Shown: positions 9,098-20,314, counted from the first letter of the stretch. The stretch is DNA of 64,000 nt from Sphingomonas xanthus (GCF_007998985.1 NZ_CP041659.1:1796001-1860000); one strand, 5' to 3'. The notes: generated from the sequence alone by a model not told the origin. Numbers and translations are program-made.

Positions 9098-9943
9098 ATG
9101 AAGCTGCTCGCCTGTATCGACTTGTCCGAATATGCGTCCAGCGTGTGTGACCACGCCGCGTGGCTGGCGACCCGCCTGGATGGATCGGTCGAGCTTCTGC
9201 ACATCCTTCAGCGCAAGGATGCAATGACCGCGCGCAACGATCTCAGCGGCGCCCTAGGCCTGGGGGCCAAGTCATCGCTGCTCGAAGAGCTGGTGGCCAT
9301 CGAGGAGGCCGAAGCCAAGTTGGCGCGCGAGAATGGCAAGGCCTTGCTTGCCGTGTCGATCGAACGGCTGCGCGGCGCCGGCGTGAACTCTATCGAGGCC
9401 GTTCACCGGCATGGCGGGATCGTCGAAACGATCATCGAGCGTGAGCAGGACGCCGACATGGTGGTGATCGGCAAGCGCGGCGCTTCGGCGGACTTCGCCG
9501 AGGGGCATCTGGGCAGCAAGGTCGAACGGGTCATCCGGGAAAGCATCAGGCCCGTCCTGGTCGCAAGCCGCACGTTCAGGCCGATCCACCGCGCGATGAT
9601 CGCCTTCGACGGCGGCTTGAGCGCCCGCAAGGCGGTTAGCTTCGCGGCAACCTCTGCCCTGTTCGCCGACGTCGCCATCACGGTCGTGCTGGTTGGCAAG
9701 GAAACTGACAGGAGCCGCGACGCGCTCAGATGGGCTACCGAAGTCCTTGGCGAACGGTGCAGTAGGGCCGAGACGGTGGCCGGCGACGTGGACGCTACCC
9801 TGCTGGCCGAAGCCCGCCATCGGCAAGCCGATCTCGTCATCATGGGCGCTTATGGGCACTCGCCCCTGCGGAGCCTGATCGTCGGCAGCACTGCAACGGC
9901 GATGATGCAAGGCCTCGGGCTGCCAATTCTCCTATTCCGCTGA
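9098..9943 (+). CDS. Universal stress protein, two tandem UspA domains
   Basis: The 281-aa protein contains two UspA folds. The first (about residues 1-145) starts MKLLACIDLSEYASSVCDHA and ends with a less perfect nucleotide-binding loop (VIGKRGAS, then HLGSKVERVI). The second (about residues 155-281) ends with a good G-x2-G-x9-GS ATP-binding motif (MGAYGHSPLRSLIVGST). Tandem Usp proteins bind ATP or AMP and help cells survive starvation or oxidative stress; here one may modulate the adjacent SulP transporter, which is inference. The ATG at 9098 follows GAGGAGG (9083-9089) at good spacing. The frame stays open to 9044, but those codons overlap sulP and add no family residues. Confidence 0.9.
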   Translation: MKLLACIDLSEYASSVCDHAAWLATRLDGSVELLHILQRKDAMTARNDLSGALGLGAKSSLLEELVAIEEAEAKLARENGKALLAVSIERLRGAGVNSIEAVHRHGGIVETIIEREQDADMVVIGKRGASADFAEGHLGSKVERVIRESIRPVLVASRTFRPIHRAMIAFDGGLSARKAVSFAATSALFADVAITVVLVGKETDRSRDALRWATEVLGERCSRAETVAGDVDATLLAEARHRQADLVIMGAYGHSPLRSLIVGSTATAMMQGLGLPILLFR

Positions 9944-10062
9944 CCGGAGCTTGGGCCAGCTGGCGGTTGCGGCGCCGCAACCGCGCAACGGATCGCGGAG
10001 CACGAGGCGCGGGAAGACTTTTTCCTGGGATTTCCTCAGCCCATTAAGGGGTTGAGGACGGA

Positions 10063-10138
10063 TGGTGGAGCCGAGGGGGATCGAACCCCTGACCTTCGCA
10101 ATGCCATTGCGACGCTCTCCCAGCTGAGCTACGGCCCC
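10063..10138 (-). tRNA. tRNA-Ala (anticodon GGC)
   Basis: On the reverse strand the sequence starts GGGGCCG and ends CGGCTCC-A-CCA, giving a 7-bp acceptor stem with one G-U pair and an encoded CCA. The D arm (GTAGCTCAGCTGGGAGAGC) and the T arm with GGTTCGATCC are present. The anticodon arm is TCGCA-ATGGCAT-TGCGA, so the anticodon is GGC, reading Ala codons GCC and GCU. Confidence 0.97.
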
Positions 10139-10210
10139 GTCCGGACGCGCCCTTTAGGGGATGCTTTCCCATCTGCCAACGGGAAAAATGCCCCTATTGG
10201 GCCGCGTTGA

Positions 10211-10528
10211 TCAATTCTCGTCGTCTTCGTCCTTCTTGCTGACGCCCAGGTCGTCGTCGCCGGTGCTGAGGTCGACTTCGTCGTCGGCGCTCGGCTCCTC
10301 GTCGTCGTCGGGGACCAGGTCCTCGGCGCCCAGATCTTCGTCTTCCTTGGTTTCCTTTTCAGGCGACGCCGTTTCGAACGGCAGCGGCTGTTTTGACTTG
10401 AGCACCGGCTCCGGTGCCCAGGTGTTACCGCATTCAATGCAGGTTACGGGCTCGTCATTGCCGAGATCGTAAAAGCGGGTCGAGCACTTGGGGCAGGTGC
10501 GCTTGGTGCCCCATTCGGGTTTGACCAT
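10211..10528 (-). CDS. TIGR02300 family (FYDLN acid domain) protein
   Basis: The 105-aa protein begins MVKPEWGTKRTCPKCSTRFYD, with two CxxC pairs (CPKC and CIEC) that likely bind zinc, and the name-giving FYDL motif. The second half is very acidic (runs of Asp and Glu with a few Lys). The family is restricted to alphaproteobacteria and has no established function; the ribbon plus acidic tail could suit nucleic-acid or RNA polymerase contacts, but that is speculation. The open frame extends 23 codons upstream, but the family starts at this Met. The gene diverges from cmk, with 99 bp between the starts. Confidence 0.88.
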   Translation of the reverse strand: MVKPEWGTKRTCPKCSTRFYDLGNDEPVTCIECGNTWAPEPVLKSKQPLPFETASPEKETKEDEDLGAEDLVPDDDEEPSADDEVDLSTGDDDLGVSKKDEDDEN

Positions 10529-10627
10529 CGGGTCATATCTCCATGAAGGTGGCGGGTCCGCGGCGGCCCGGCCAGTAATCGGCGGGCGCCTTGCCATAGG
10601 CCGGTGCGCCTGTCAAAGCGCGGCCCC

Positions 10628-11287
10628 ATGTCCAACCGCATTCGTCCCATCGTCATCGCGGTCGACGGCCCCGCCGCAAGCGGCAAGGGCACCATCGCCC
10701 GCGCGCTGGCCCGCCATTTCGACCTGCCGCACATGGATACGGGCATGCTTTATCGGGCGGTTGCGCTGACGTTGTTCCGATTTGGCGGTGATCCGGCTAG
10801 CGCGTTCGAGGCGCTTCGGGCGTGCGACGGCGTGGCCCAGGTCGATCCGACCGATCCCGACCTGCGCAGTGAGATCGTGGGTTCGATCGCAAGCCGCATT
10901 TCCGCCTACCCCGACGTGCGCGCCGCCTTGCTCGACCGGCAGCGCCACTTTGCCTCCCGCTCATCGGGCGCGGTTCTGGACGGTCGCGATATCGGCACGG
11001 TGATCGTGCCGGACGCGAGAGCCAAGCTGTTCGTTACCGCGTCCCCTGAGGTGCGCGCCCAGCGCCGCCTCGCCGAACTGGTCGGGCGGGGGGGCACTGC
11101 CCACCTTGAAGATGTACTGATCGACATTCGCGCCCGCGATGCGCGGGATTCGGGTCGGGCCGCGGCACCGCTTGCCCAAGCGGTCGACGCCGACCTACTC
11201 GACACCAGCGACCTTTCGGTGGACGAGGCGGTTGCCGCCGCGATCCGGTTGGTCGCGCAGCGGATCGGCGCGACCGCGAACGGCTGA
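10628..11287 (+). CDS. cmk: Cytidylate kinase
   Basis: Cmk phosphorylates CMP and dCMP using ATP in pyrimidine nucleotide salvage. The 219-aa protein has the P-loop [18 protein letters not shown] near residue 12, the substrate-binding [13 protein letters not shown], and later [14 protein letters not shown], all characteristic of the family. Length is normal. I use the ATG at 10628; a GTG at 10604 is in frame but lengthens the protein beyond the conserved start. rpsA follows, the conserved cmk-rpsA-ihfB order seen in many proteobacteria. Confidence 0.95.
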   Translation: MSNRIRPIVIAVDGPAASGKGTIARALARHFDLPHMDTGMLYRAVALTLFRFGGDPASAFEALRACDGVAQVDPTDPDLRSEIVGSIASRISAYPDVRAALLDRQRHFASRSSGAVLDGRDIGTVIVPDARAKLFVTASPEVRAQRRLAELVGRGGTAHLEDVLIDIRARDARDSGRAAAPLAQAVDADLLDTSDLSVDEAVAAAIRLVAQRIGATANG

Positions 11288-11591
11288 GCCGAAACCGTTC
11301 GCTTCCCTTGTAGAATGTATCCCGTTCCGCTATGCGCCCGCCGTCCGGCGGAGTGGGCTGTTCCGCGGGTGCCCGTCAGCTACGGCGAGCGATTAGGGGC
11401 CGGGAAGCAAGTTTCCCCGGACCCGACCCGCTTCATGGCTGGATCAGGGCAGCCGCTATTGCCGCTTCGATGGATGCCTGTCGGGCATGGGGTCCGACAA
11501 GCAGGATTGGCATAGCCAAGTCCGCCCGATGGTAAGCCGGTGAATTGTCCCCGGCTGGCGGCCTTCGCATTGTTTGAAAGATTGTTTTTCT
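11288..11591 (+). promoter_or_regulatory. Leader region of rpsA
   Basis: This 304-bp gap between cmk and rpsA holds no convincing gene. A hairpin TGTCGG (11479-11484) / CCGACA (11494-11499) lies about 95 nt before rpsA. Near the start codon the DNA is T-rich (ATTGTTTTTCTATGG) with almost no Shine-Dalgarno sequence, which is typical of rpsA because S1 itself helps recruit the mRNA. In E. coli S1 represses its own translation through a structured leader; a similar role here is inferred. Confidence 0.4.
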
Positions 11592-13328
11592 ATGGCCAGC
11601 ACGGCATTCCCGAGCCGCGACGATTTCGCGGCGCTTCTCAACGAAACGCTTGGCGGTGAAGATGAGGCCTTTGAGGGCCGCGTCGTCAAGGGCACCGTCA
11701 CCGGTATCGAAAACGACCTCGCCGTCATCGACGTCGGGCTGAAGAGCGAAGGCCGCGTCCCGCTGCGCGAATTCGCTGCCCCCGGCCAGAAGGCCGAACT
11801 TAGCGTCGGCGATACTGTCGAAGTCTATGTCGATCGCGTCGAGAACGCACAGGGCGAAGCCATGCTGAGCCGCGACCGCGCGCGCCGCGAAGCCGCATGG
11901 GACAAGCTTGAAAAGGAATTCGAAGCCGGCAACCGCGTCGACGGCGTGATCTTCGGCCGGGTCAAGGGCGGCTTTACGGTCGATCTCGGCGGGGCCGTGG
12001 CGTTCCTTCCGGGTTCGCAGGTCGACATCCGCCCGGTCCGCGACGTGCAGCCCCTGATGGACCTTGCTCAGCCGTTCCAGATCCTCAAGATGGACCGTCG
12101 CCGCGGGAACATCGTCGTGTCGCGCCGCGCGATTCTCGAAGAAACCCGCGCCGAACAGCGTTCTGGCCTGATCCAGTCGCTGACCGAAGGCCAAGTGATC
12201 GAAGGCGTCGTCAAGAACATCACCGACTATGGTGCGTTCGTCGACCTTGGCGGCATCGACGGGCTGCTGCACGTTACCGACATCAGCTACAAGCGCGTCC
12301 AGCACCCGAGCGAAGTCATTAATATCGGCGACACCGTCAAGGTGCAGATCATCCGCATCAACCGTGAGACCCAGCGCATCAGCCTGGGCATGAAGCAGCT
12401 GGAAGCCGATCCGTGGGAAGGCGCAACCGCGAAATATCCGGTCGACGGCAACTTCACAGGCCGCGTCACCAACATCACCGAATATGGCGCCTTCGTCGAG
12501 TTGGAGCCGGGCATCGAAGGCTTGGTCCACGTCAGCGAAATGAGCTGGACCAAAAAGAACGTCCACCCAGGCAAGATCGTTTCGACCAGCCAGGAAGTCG
12601 AAGTGAAGGTCCTTGAGGTCGACCAGGAAAAGCGTCGCATCTCGCTCGGCCTCAAGCAGGCCCAGTCGAACCCCTGGACCGATTTCGCCGACAAGCACCC
12701 GGTCGGCTCGACCGTCGAAGGCGAAGTCAAGAACGCGACCGAGTTCGGCCTGTTCATCGGCCTCGACGGCGACGTCGACGGCATGGTCCACATGTCGGAT
12801 ATCGCTTGGGGCGTGTCGGGCGAGGAAGCGCTGGCGCTTCACCGCAAGGGCGAAATGGTCAAGGCCGTCGTCCTCGATGTCGACGTCGAGAAGGAGCGTA
12901 TCTCGCTCGGCATGAAGCAGCTTGAACGCGGCGGCGTCGTTGCCGCGGGTTCGGGCGGCGTCAACAAGGGCGAAACGGTTACCGTTACCGTTCTCGAAGT
13001 GCGCGACGGTGGGCTTGAGGTGCAGGTCGGCGACGACGGAGCGACTGGCTTCATCAAGCGTACCGACCTCGGCCGCGACCGTGACGAACAGCGTCCGGAG
13101 CGCTTCCAGGTCGGCCAGAAGTTCGACGCGCTCGTCGCCGGTTTCGACCGGTCGAAGAAGCCGAACTTCTCGATCAAGGCGCTGCAGATCGCCGAGGAAA
13201 AGCAGGCGGTTGCACAATATGGCTCGTCGGACAGTGGCGCCTCGCTTGGCGACATCCTCGGTGCGGCCCTCAAGGAGAAGGCGGAAGCCGGACCCGAACC
13301 GAAGACCACCAAGAAAAAGACCAAGTAA
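11592..13328 (+). CDS. rpsA: 30S ribosomal protein S1
   Basis: S1 binds single-stranded mRNA and brings it to the 30S subunit. The 578-aa protein has six S1 (OB-fold) repeats, shown by recurring patterns such as [40 protein letters not shown] and [20 protein letters not shown], each followed by ISLGMKQ or ISLGLKQ. The C-terminus is Lys rich. Start: ATG at 11592 ([12 protein letters not shown]); an in-frame TTG at 11574 is less likely. It lies between cmk and ihfB, the usual neighbours. Length is close to the alphaproteobacterial norm. Confidence 0.97.
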   Translation: MASTAFPSRDDFAALLNETLGGEDEAFEGRVVKGTVTGIENDLAVIDVGLKSEGRVPLREFAAPGQKAELSVGDTVEVYVDRVENAQGEAMLSRDRARREAAWDKLEKEFEAGNRVDGVIFGRVKGGFTVDLGGAVAFLPGSQVDIRPVRDVQPLMDLAQPFQILKMDRRRGNIVVSRRAILEETRAEQRSGLIQSLTEGQVIEGVVKNITDYGAFVDLGGIDGLLHVTDISYKRVQHPSEVINIGDTVKVQIIRINRETQRISLGMKQLEADPWEGATAKYPVDGNFTGRVTNITEYGAFVELEPGIEGLVHVSEMSWTKKNVHPGKIVSTSQEVEVKVLEVDQEKRRISLGLKQAQSNPWTDFADKHPVGSTVEGEVKNATEFGLFIGLDGDVDGMVHMSDIAWGVSGEEALALHRKGEMVKAVVLDVDVEKERISLGMKQLERGGVVAAGSGGVNKGETVTVTVLEVRDGGLEVQVGDDGATGFIKRTDLGRDRDEQRPERFQVGQKFDALVAGFDRSKKPNFSIKALQIAEEKQAVAQYGSSDSGASLGDILGAALKEKAEAGPEPKTTKKKTK

Positions 13329-13367
13329 CGGCAAGTGCGGCCTTCCTGCCGCATTGCAAAAAGGACG

Positions 13368-13399
13368 GGGCGCGGATGCACATGCATCTGCGCCCTTTT
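13368..13399 (+). terminator. Intrinsic terminator after rpsA
   Basis: A 13-bp stem (13368-13380 with 13383-13395, one G-U pair) is followed by TTTT at 13396-13399. The nominal loop is only 2 nt, so the top of the stem must open. It would separate rpsA from ihfB. Confidence 0.65.
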
Positions 13400-13479
13400 C
13401 CTTTCGCGAACAGGCTGATAGGCAAGGCCCCAGCGCCGGGGGGGCTGGCGTACAGGGCCAATTATTTCACGGGGAACAA

Positions 13480-13776
13480 ATGATCCGTTCGGAGCTGGTG
13501 CAGAAGCTGTGCAGTGACTTTCCAGACCTGTCGCAACGCGAGGTCGAAAATGTGGTCTCCGCCGTGTTCGATTCGATCACCGACCAGCTCGCGCAAGGCG
13601 GCCGCGTCGAGCTGCGCGGCTTTGGCGCTTTTTCGACCCGGCAGCGCGATGCTCGGACCGGCCGCAACCCGCGCACCGGCGAAGCGGTCGAGGTCGACGC
13701 CAAGCGCGTCCCCTATTTCAAACCGGGGAAGGAAATGCGCGAGCGGCTCAATCTTGGCGAAATCGCCGCCCAGTGA
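13480..13776 (+). CDS. ihfB: Integration host factor subunit beta
   Basis: IHF is a heterodimer of two HU-like subunits that bends DNA at specific sites and acts in replication, recombination and promoter architecture. The 98-aa protein starts [19 protein letters not shown] and contains [20 protein letters not shown] and the arm motif [12 protein letters not shown], ending with [14 protein letters not shown]. These are hallmarks of the beta subunit. The ATG at 13480 follows GGGGAA. The frame is open far upstream only because it overlaps rpsA in another frame. Confidence 0.95.
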   Translation: MIRSELVQKLCSDFPDLSQREVENVVSAVFDSITDQLAQGGRVELRGFGAFSTRQRDARTGRNPRTGEAVEVDAKRVPYFKPGKEMRERLNLGEIAAQ

Positions 13777-13789
13777 TTGGCGCCCCTGT

Positions 13790-13876
13790 GCGGACGTGGC
13801 GGAACCGGTAGACGCTGGAGACTTAAAATCTTCTTCCCCTAGGGGAGTGCGGGTTCGAGTCCCGCCGTCCGCACCA
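13790..13876 (+). tRNA. tRNA-Leu (anticodon TAA)
   Basis: The 87-nt class II tRNA begins GCGGACG, paired with CGTCCGC before A-CCA. The anticodon arm is GGAGA-CTTAAAA-TCTTC, giving anticodon TAA (UUA codons). A long variable arm (about TTCCCCTAGGGGAG) and T arm GGGTTCGAGTCCC are visible. CCA is encoded. Confidence 0.97.
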
Positions 13877-14021
13877 TCAGCGAAACACCCGGCGAAAGCG
13901 CGCGGGTGACGGGCCCGTCTATAAGCTCAGCCAGTCTGCCGTCGGCGATGCGCCATGGGCCGGCGCGACCTTGATCTACGTTTGAGTAAATTCTTAAGGT
14001 CTGCGGGCTATCAGTCAGCCC

Positions 14022-15638
14022 GTGCGTGGTTATTTCTCCGTTCAGTCCGCGTGGCGGGACCGTAGCGCGCCGCTGGCCAGCGCCCGGCGCGACCTGTTCG
14101 TCTTGGCGATTGTCATCGCCGCGGTGGTCCTGCTTATCTGGAACGGTTCGGCGTTTTTCCAGCGGCTGAGCCTTGCCGGATCGGAGATGGAATCCGGCCT
14201 GAAGATCGCCGCCGTCGCACTTACCCTCAATGTCGCGCTCATCCTGTTCGGCTGGCGCCGTTATGTCGACCTGCAACATGAGGCCGAACTTCGTCGCGAC
14301 GGCGAGGCCCGTGCCGCGCTGATCGCCTCGACCGATGGCATGACCGGCTTGCTTAACCGCAAGGGATTTGCCGATGACGGCGAGGAGCTTCGGCTGTCCG
14401 CACAGGGCCGGGATCAGTCGCTGATCATTTTCTCGCTGCAACTCAACCGATTCAAGGCGGTCAACGACCGCCACGGCTATGATGTCGGTGATGCGGCACT
14501 GCGCCAGATCGCACTTGAGCTTCGGGAAATCGTCGGCTCCGAGCCATTGGTCGCCCGATTGGCCGGGGACGAATTTGCGGTGGCCTTTGCGGCTGCTGCG
14601 GGCGACACCGAACCGGCCGACCTACTCGCCGAGCGATTGTTGCAGGCGGTCACCCGGCCGATGGAGATCGACGGCCGGCTGGTCCAGGTCGGCGCCTTCC
14701 TTGGAATTGCCGAGTCAGATCCGGGCGAGGGGCAGGTGCCGGATTTCCTGCGGCGCGCCGACATCGCGCTCGACCGCGCCAAGTCCACCCGCTCGGCGCG
14801 GCCGATCTGGTTTGACCAAGGAATGGAACGCGCGCTCATCGCGCATAGCGAGATCGAGCAGGGCATTCGCCATGGCCTCGAGCATGGCCAGTTCATTCCC
14901 TATTTCGAGGCTCAGGTCGACTTGCTGACCGGCAACATTGTCGGCTTCGAGGTGCTGGCGCGTTGGGATCATCCTCTCAGCGGACCGATAGAACCTAGCC
15001 GCTTTATCCCCATCGCCGAGGAGCATGGGCTGATCGGGCGGCTGTCCGAACAGGTGATCCTCAATGCGCTGGCTCAGGCGGTGGCCTGGGATCCGTCGAT
15101 CAAGATTTCGGTCAACATCTCGCCGACTCAGCTCACCGACAGCTGGCTTGCCCAGCGGATCGTCCGACTGCTCGCCGAGACGGGTTTTCCGGCCGAGCGA
15201 CTGGTGGTCGAAATCACCGAAAGCTCGCTATTTGCCGACCTGGACCTTGCGCGGACGATCGTCACCAGCTTGAAAAACCAGGGGATCCGGCTGGCGCTGG
15301 ACGATTTCGGCACCGGCTTTTCTTCACTAGCCCACCTGCGCGCGCTGCCGTTCGATGTGATCAAGATCGACCGCAGCTTCGTCGCGACCTTGGCCACCGA
15401 TCCCGAAAGCGCAGCGATCGTCCGCGCGGTCGCCACGCTTGCCGAAGCGCTCAAGGTCCCGGTCACGGTGGAAGGGATCGAGGATGCCACGACCCATGCC
15501 GCGGTCGCCGGTTTCGGATGCTCGGTCGGGCAGGGATGGTATTTCGGCAAGCCGATCAGCGGTGACCAAGTTACCGCCATGCTGCGTTCGCGGCACGTCG
15601 CGCCCTCCGCGCACAAGCTCTCCGCCCACACCGCCTGA
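14022..15638 (+). CDS. GGDEF-EAL membrane protein (c-di-GMP turnover)
   Basis: The 538-aa protein has two N-terminal membrane segments (about residues 25-42 and 60-78) framing a short periplasmic loop, then a GGDEF domain (about 100-250) and an EAL domain (about 265-520). The GGDEF signature is AGDEF (RLAGDEFAVAF); an Ala first residue can still be active but may be degenerate. The EAL domain reads EVLARW at the name motif and keeps VNISPTQL, VEITES, LALDDFGTGFSSL and VEGIE, so the metal-binding residues look intact and phosphodiesterase activity is likely. Starts at GTG. It stands alone downstream of tRNA-Leu. Its net effect on c-di-GMP cannot be decided from sequence, but degradation is favoured. 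Confidence 0.9.
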   Translation: MRGYFSVQSAWRDRSAPLASARRDLFVLAIVIAAVVLLIWNGSAFFQRLSLAGSEMESGLKIAAVALTLNVALILFGWRRYVDLQHEAELRRDGEARAALIASTDGMTGLLNRKGFADDGEELRLSAQGRDQSLIIFSLQLNRFKAVNDRHGYDVGDAALRQIALELREIVGSEPLVARLAGDEFAVAFAAAAGDTEPADLLAERLLQAVTRPMEIDGRLVQVGAFLGIAESDPGEGQVPDFLRRADIALDRAKSTRSARPIWFDQGMERALIAHSEIEQGIRHGLEHGQFIPYFEAQVDLLTGNIVGFEVLARWDHPLSGPIEPSRFIPIAEEHGLIGRLSEQVILNALAQAVAWDPSIKISVNISPTQLTDSWLAQRIVRLLAETGFPAERLVVEITESSLFADLDLARTIVTSLKNQGIRLALDDFGTGFSSLAHLRALPFDVIKIDRSFVATLATDPESAAIVRAVATLAEALKVPVTVEGIEDATTHAAVAGFGCSVGQGWYFGKPISGDQVTAMLRSRHVAPSAHKLSAHTA

Positions 15639-15665
15639 CCACCCACACCTCGTCGCAAGGTTCCG

Positions 15666-15686
15666 ATCGTCCCAGCGTGGGACGAT
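15666..15686 (+). repeat. Perfect 9-bp inverted repeat after the GGDEF-EAL gene
   Basis: ATCGTCCCA-GCG-TGGGACGAT forms a 9-bp stem with a 3-nt loop, 27 bp after the GGDEF-EAL stop. No T-run follows. It could be a weak terminator, an RNA 3' structure or an operator. Confidence 0.45.
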
Positions 15687-15753
15687 GGGATCGCCATTCG
15701 CATCAAGGGCGTTGATGGGATGGTAAAATTGACGTTAAGAAAGTGTTGTGCGG

Positions 15754-15912
15754 ATGCTTCGACGCCATGCCCTTTATCTTCGCCACCGGCCGTTCGGCCG
15801 CCGGACTCCGGGTGCGCCCGCGTCGCCCGCGCCCGCCCTTGCCGATGACCTCAGGATGTTTGCGCTGACCTTTGCCGGCGGCTTCCTTTTCATGACCATT
15901 TACCTAGCCTAA
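15754..15912 (+). CDS. Small single-pass membrane protein, 52 aa
   Basis: This short frame encodes an Arg- and Pro-rich N-terminal half (MLRRHALYLRHRPFGRRTPG) and a C-terminal hydrophobic segment (DDLRMFALTFAGGFLFMTIY) ending LA. The C-terminal pattern looks like small uncharacterised membrane proteins of sphingomonads, so I think the gene is real, though I know no function. A shorter version starting at the Met before FALTF is possible. An overlapping ATG at 15767 opens a second frame of 33 codons without such features. No strong ribosome binding site is visible. Confidence 0.5.
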   Translation: MLRRHALYLRHRPFGRRTPGAPASPAPALADDLRMFALTFAGGFLFMTIYLA

Positions 15913-15958
15913 CGCGCCGTTCGCGCTCAGTCTCAGTCCGTTAAATCTGAGTGTCTGT

Positions 15959-17257
15959 TCAATCGCATGCGAGGTGAAGCTTCCATCCCAGCCACGCTGC
16001 GACCATGCTTCCTGCCGCGACGATCAACAGGCTGTCGGCGACGCTGACCCCCGTCGCGATCGCCGCGGTGAGGACCAGCGTCGCCGCAACCATGAGGCCC
16101 GAATTGACGATATTGTTGGCGGCAATGGTCCGCGCCGTTTCCGCCTTCGGGACGCTGGTGGTGAGAAAGGCATAGAGCGGCACCACGAACATGCCTCCGG
16201 CAATGGCCACGCCAAGAAGGTCGATGACGATCATCCAGCTGTTCGGCATGGCGAGAAAGTCACCGAGATCACGCAACGAATCCGCAGCAGGCGGCCAGCC
16301 TTTGACGCGACGGAACAGGTCGAGCACGAACAGGCCCATCAGCAGCGCCGACATTGGTGAATAACGCGCCGATACCTTGCCGCCGAGCAGGCGGTTGATC
16401 GCCACCGAACCGACCGCCACGCCGATGGAGAAAGTCGCAAGAAACAGCGTCGCGACCGTCTGGTCGGCACCCAGCGCATTCTTGACCAGTGGCGGGAATT
16501 GGGCAGCCAGCACGGCGCCCATTGCCCAAAAAAAGCTGATGGCGATGATCGCCAGGAATAGTCGCGGGATGTGCAGCGTGGCGCTGACGAGCCGGATCGA
16601 AGCGCGTACGATATGCCAGTCGAAGCGGAACGGCGGCGCGTTGCGATCGGGCGGCGCCGGCGGCACCTGCCGGCCGGTAATCCAACCGACGACGGCGACC
16701 AGCAAGACCGCGGCGGCCGCCCACTCGGCATGAAAGCTGCCGTCGGGATTCTGCAGTACCAGGATCCCGCCAAGCAAGGTCCCGCCGAGGATGCCGATAT
16801 AGGTGCCGGCTTCGACCAGGCCGGTTCCGGCCAGGACCTCGTCATCCCTCAAATGCTGTGGCAGGATGGCATATTTGATCGGCCCGAAGAATGTCGAATG
16901 CACCCCCATCGCGCATAGTGCGAGCAACAGCAGCGGCACATTGTGCAGCAGCAACCCTGCCGCACCCACGATCATGATCAGGATTTCGGCGGTCTTCACG
17001 ATCCGGACGATCTGCGCCTTGTCCCGTTCATCCGCCCACTGGCCGGCAAGCGCGGAAAGCAAAAAGAAGGGAAGGATGAACAGGCCTCCGGCAATGGCGC
17101 TGAACGTCGCCTCCTGCTGCGGATTGCGGTAGATGCCGTAGATCACCAGCATCACCATCGAGGTGCGGAACAGATTGTCGTTGAACGCCCCCAGGAACTG
17201 GGTGGCGAAGATCGGCAGGAAGCGCCGGGTGCGAAGAAGGTGTGCGCTGTCCTGCAT
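15959..17257 (-). CDS. MFS transporter, LplT/Aas-like (probable lysophospholipid transporter)
   Basis: The 432-aa protein has 12 predicted membrane segments. It shares features with LplT and with the transporter half of Aas-type fusions: FLGAFNDNLFRTSM near the N-terminus, LAGQWADERDKAQIVR, and HSTFFGPIKYAILPQHL. LplT flips lysophospholipids into the cytoplasm for re-acylation. The acyltransferase/acyl-ACP synthetase half seen in some homologues is absent here. The gene diverges from pgsA, a phospholipid synthesis gene, which fits a lipid role. I use the Met at 17257 (MQDSAHLLRTRRFLPIF); the frame is open 35 codons further but overlaps the intergenic region. Substrate is inferred. Confidence 0.8.
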   Translation of the reverse strand: MQDSAHLLRTRRFLPIFATQFLGAFNDNLFRTSMVMLVIYGIYRNPQQEATFSAIAGGLFILPFFLLSALAGQWADERDKAQIVRIVKTAEILIMIVGAAGLLLHNVPLLLLALCAMGVHSTFFGPIKYAILPQHLRDDEVLAGTGLVEAGTYIGILGGTLLGGILVLQNPDGSFHAEWAAAAVLLVAVVGWITGRQVPPAPPDRNAPPFRFDWHIVRASIRLVSATLHIPRLFLAIIAISFFWAMGAVLAAQFPPLVKNALGADQTVATLFLATFSIGVAVGSVAINRLLGGKVSARYSPMSALLMGLFVLDLFRRVKGWPPAADSLRDLGDFLAMPNSWMIVIDLLGVAIAGGMFVVPLYAFLTTSVPKAETARTIAANNIVNSGLMVAATLVLTAAIATGVSVADSLLIVAAGSMVAAWLGWKLHLACD

Positions 17258-17352
17258 TGTCGCTCGCGACGGTGATAGCGGAGCCGCCACGCCATTCAAG
17301 CGGCGCATTTTTCTGTCTGGGCAATCGTGCGAGCTTGTCCTAGCGATGCGCG

Positions 17353-17922
17353 ATGCTGTCACTGCCCAATTTGCTGACGCTGTCGCGGATCCTCGCGGTG
17401 CCGATCTTGGTCTTCCTGCTGTGGCGGCCGACCGCGCTCGATTATGCGATCACCTTCGTCCTTTACTGCATCGTCGGGATCACCGACTATTTCGACGGTT
17501 ACCTGGCCCGGGCCCAGGGGCTGACCTCGAAGCTTGGCCAGTTTCTCGATCCGATCGCCGACAAAATCATGGTCGCGGCGGTGATCGTCATGCTGATGGC
17601 CAGCCGGAAAGCCAATGGCGAGGCACCGATACTCCAGGACTTCAGCATCATTCCGGCGCTGGTCATCCTACTGCGCGAGATCATTGTCTCGGGACTCCGC
17701 GAGTTTCTGGCGCCCCTCAACGTGTCGATGCCGGTCAGCCAGATGGCCAAGTGGAAGACGACCTTCCAGTTGGTCTCGCTTGGCGCCTTGATCCTTGGCG
17801 GCGCCTTTCCCGGCGAACCGTGGATACATCTTGTCGGACTGGCCAGCCTGTGGGCAGCCGCCGCGCTAACCCTGATCACCGGCTACGACTATCTTCGACT
17901 CGGCCTCAAGCACCTCGACTGA
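17353..17922 (+). CDS. pgsA: CDP-diacylglycerol-glycerol-3-phosphate 3-phosphatidyltransferase
   Basis: PgsA makes phosphatidylglycerol phosphate from CDP-diacylglycerol and glycerol 3-phosphate in the inner membrane. The 189-aa protein starts MLSLPNLLTLSRILAVPIL and contains the CDP-alcohol phosphotransferase signature D-x2-DG-x2-AR-x8-G-x3-D-x3-D (DYFDGYLAR, then GQFLDPIADK). LREIIVSGLREFL is also typical. Length is normal. It diverges from the LplT-like transporter with 95 bp between starts. Confidence 0.94.
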   Translation: MLSLPNLLTLSRILAVPILVFLLWRPTALDYAITFVLYCIVGITDYFDGYLARAQGLTSKLGQFLDPIADKIMVAAVIVMLMASRKANGEAPILQDFSIIPALVILLREIIVSGLREFLAPLNVSMPVSQMAKWKTTFQLVSLGALILGGAFPGEPWIHLVGLASLWAAAALTLITGYDYLRLGLKHLD

Positions 17923-18021
17923 GCGTTGCCGACTAATCGATTTTCTCCCTGGTCCTGACCAAGTTTAATCGTTTCCGTCGTTCGTCCGTCACGCCTAGTG
18001 CGGGGTGAAACCCTGACATGA

Positions 18022-20262
<2,241 letters not shown>

Positions 20263-20272
20263 GGGTCAGGGA

Positions 20273-20302
20273 GGCGGCGGGCCGTCCCCTTGGTCCGCCG
20301 CC
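20273..20302. terminator. Hairpin between convergent katG and oxyR
   Basis: GGCGGCGG (20273-20280) and CCGCCGCC (20295-20302) form a perfect 8-bp stem with a 14-nt loop in the 52-bp gap between the two stop codons. It is symmetrical, so it could act in both directions. T-runs are lacking. Confidence 0.45.
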
Positions 20303-20314
20303 AAACTGTATCTG

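Noticed and set aside
11433..13334. 633-codon reverse-strand ORF opposite rpsA
   Set aside because: It covers the highly conserved rpsA frame, and its sequence reflects the repeated S1 domains rather than a protein family.
13790..13876. tRNA genes as integration sites of a genomic island
   Set aside because: No truncated tRNA 3' copy, integrase or change of composition is seen beside any of the three tRNA genes.
15767..15868. Alternative 33-codon frame overlapping the small membrane protein gene
   Set aside because: It has only an Arg- and Pro-rich sequence with no hydrophobic segment or known pattern; the frame from 15754 is better supported.
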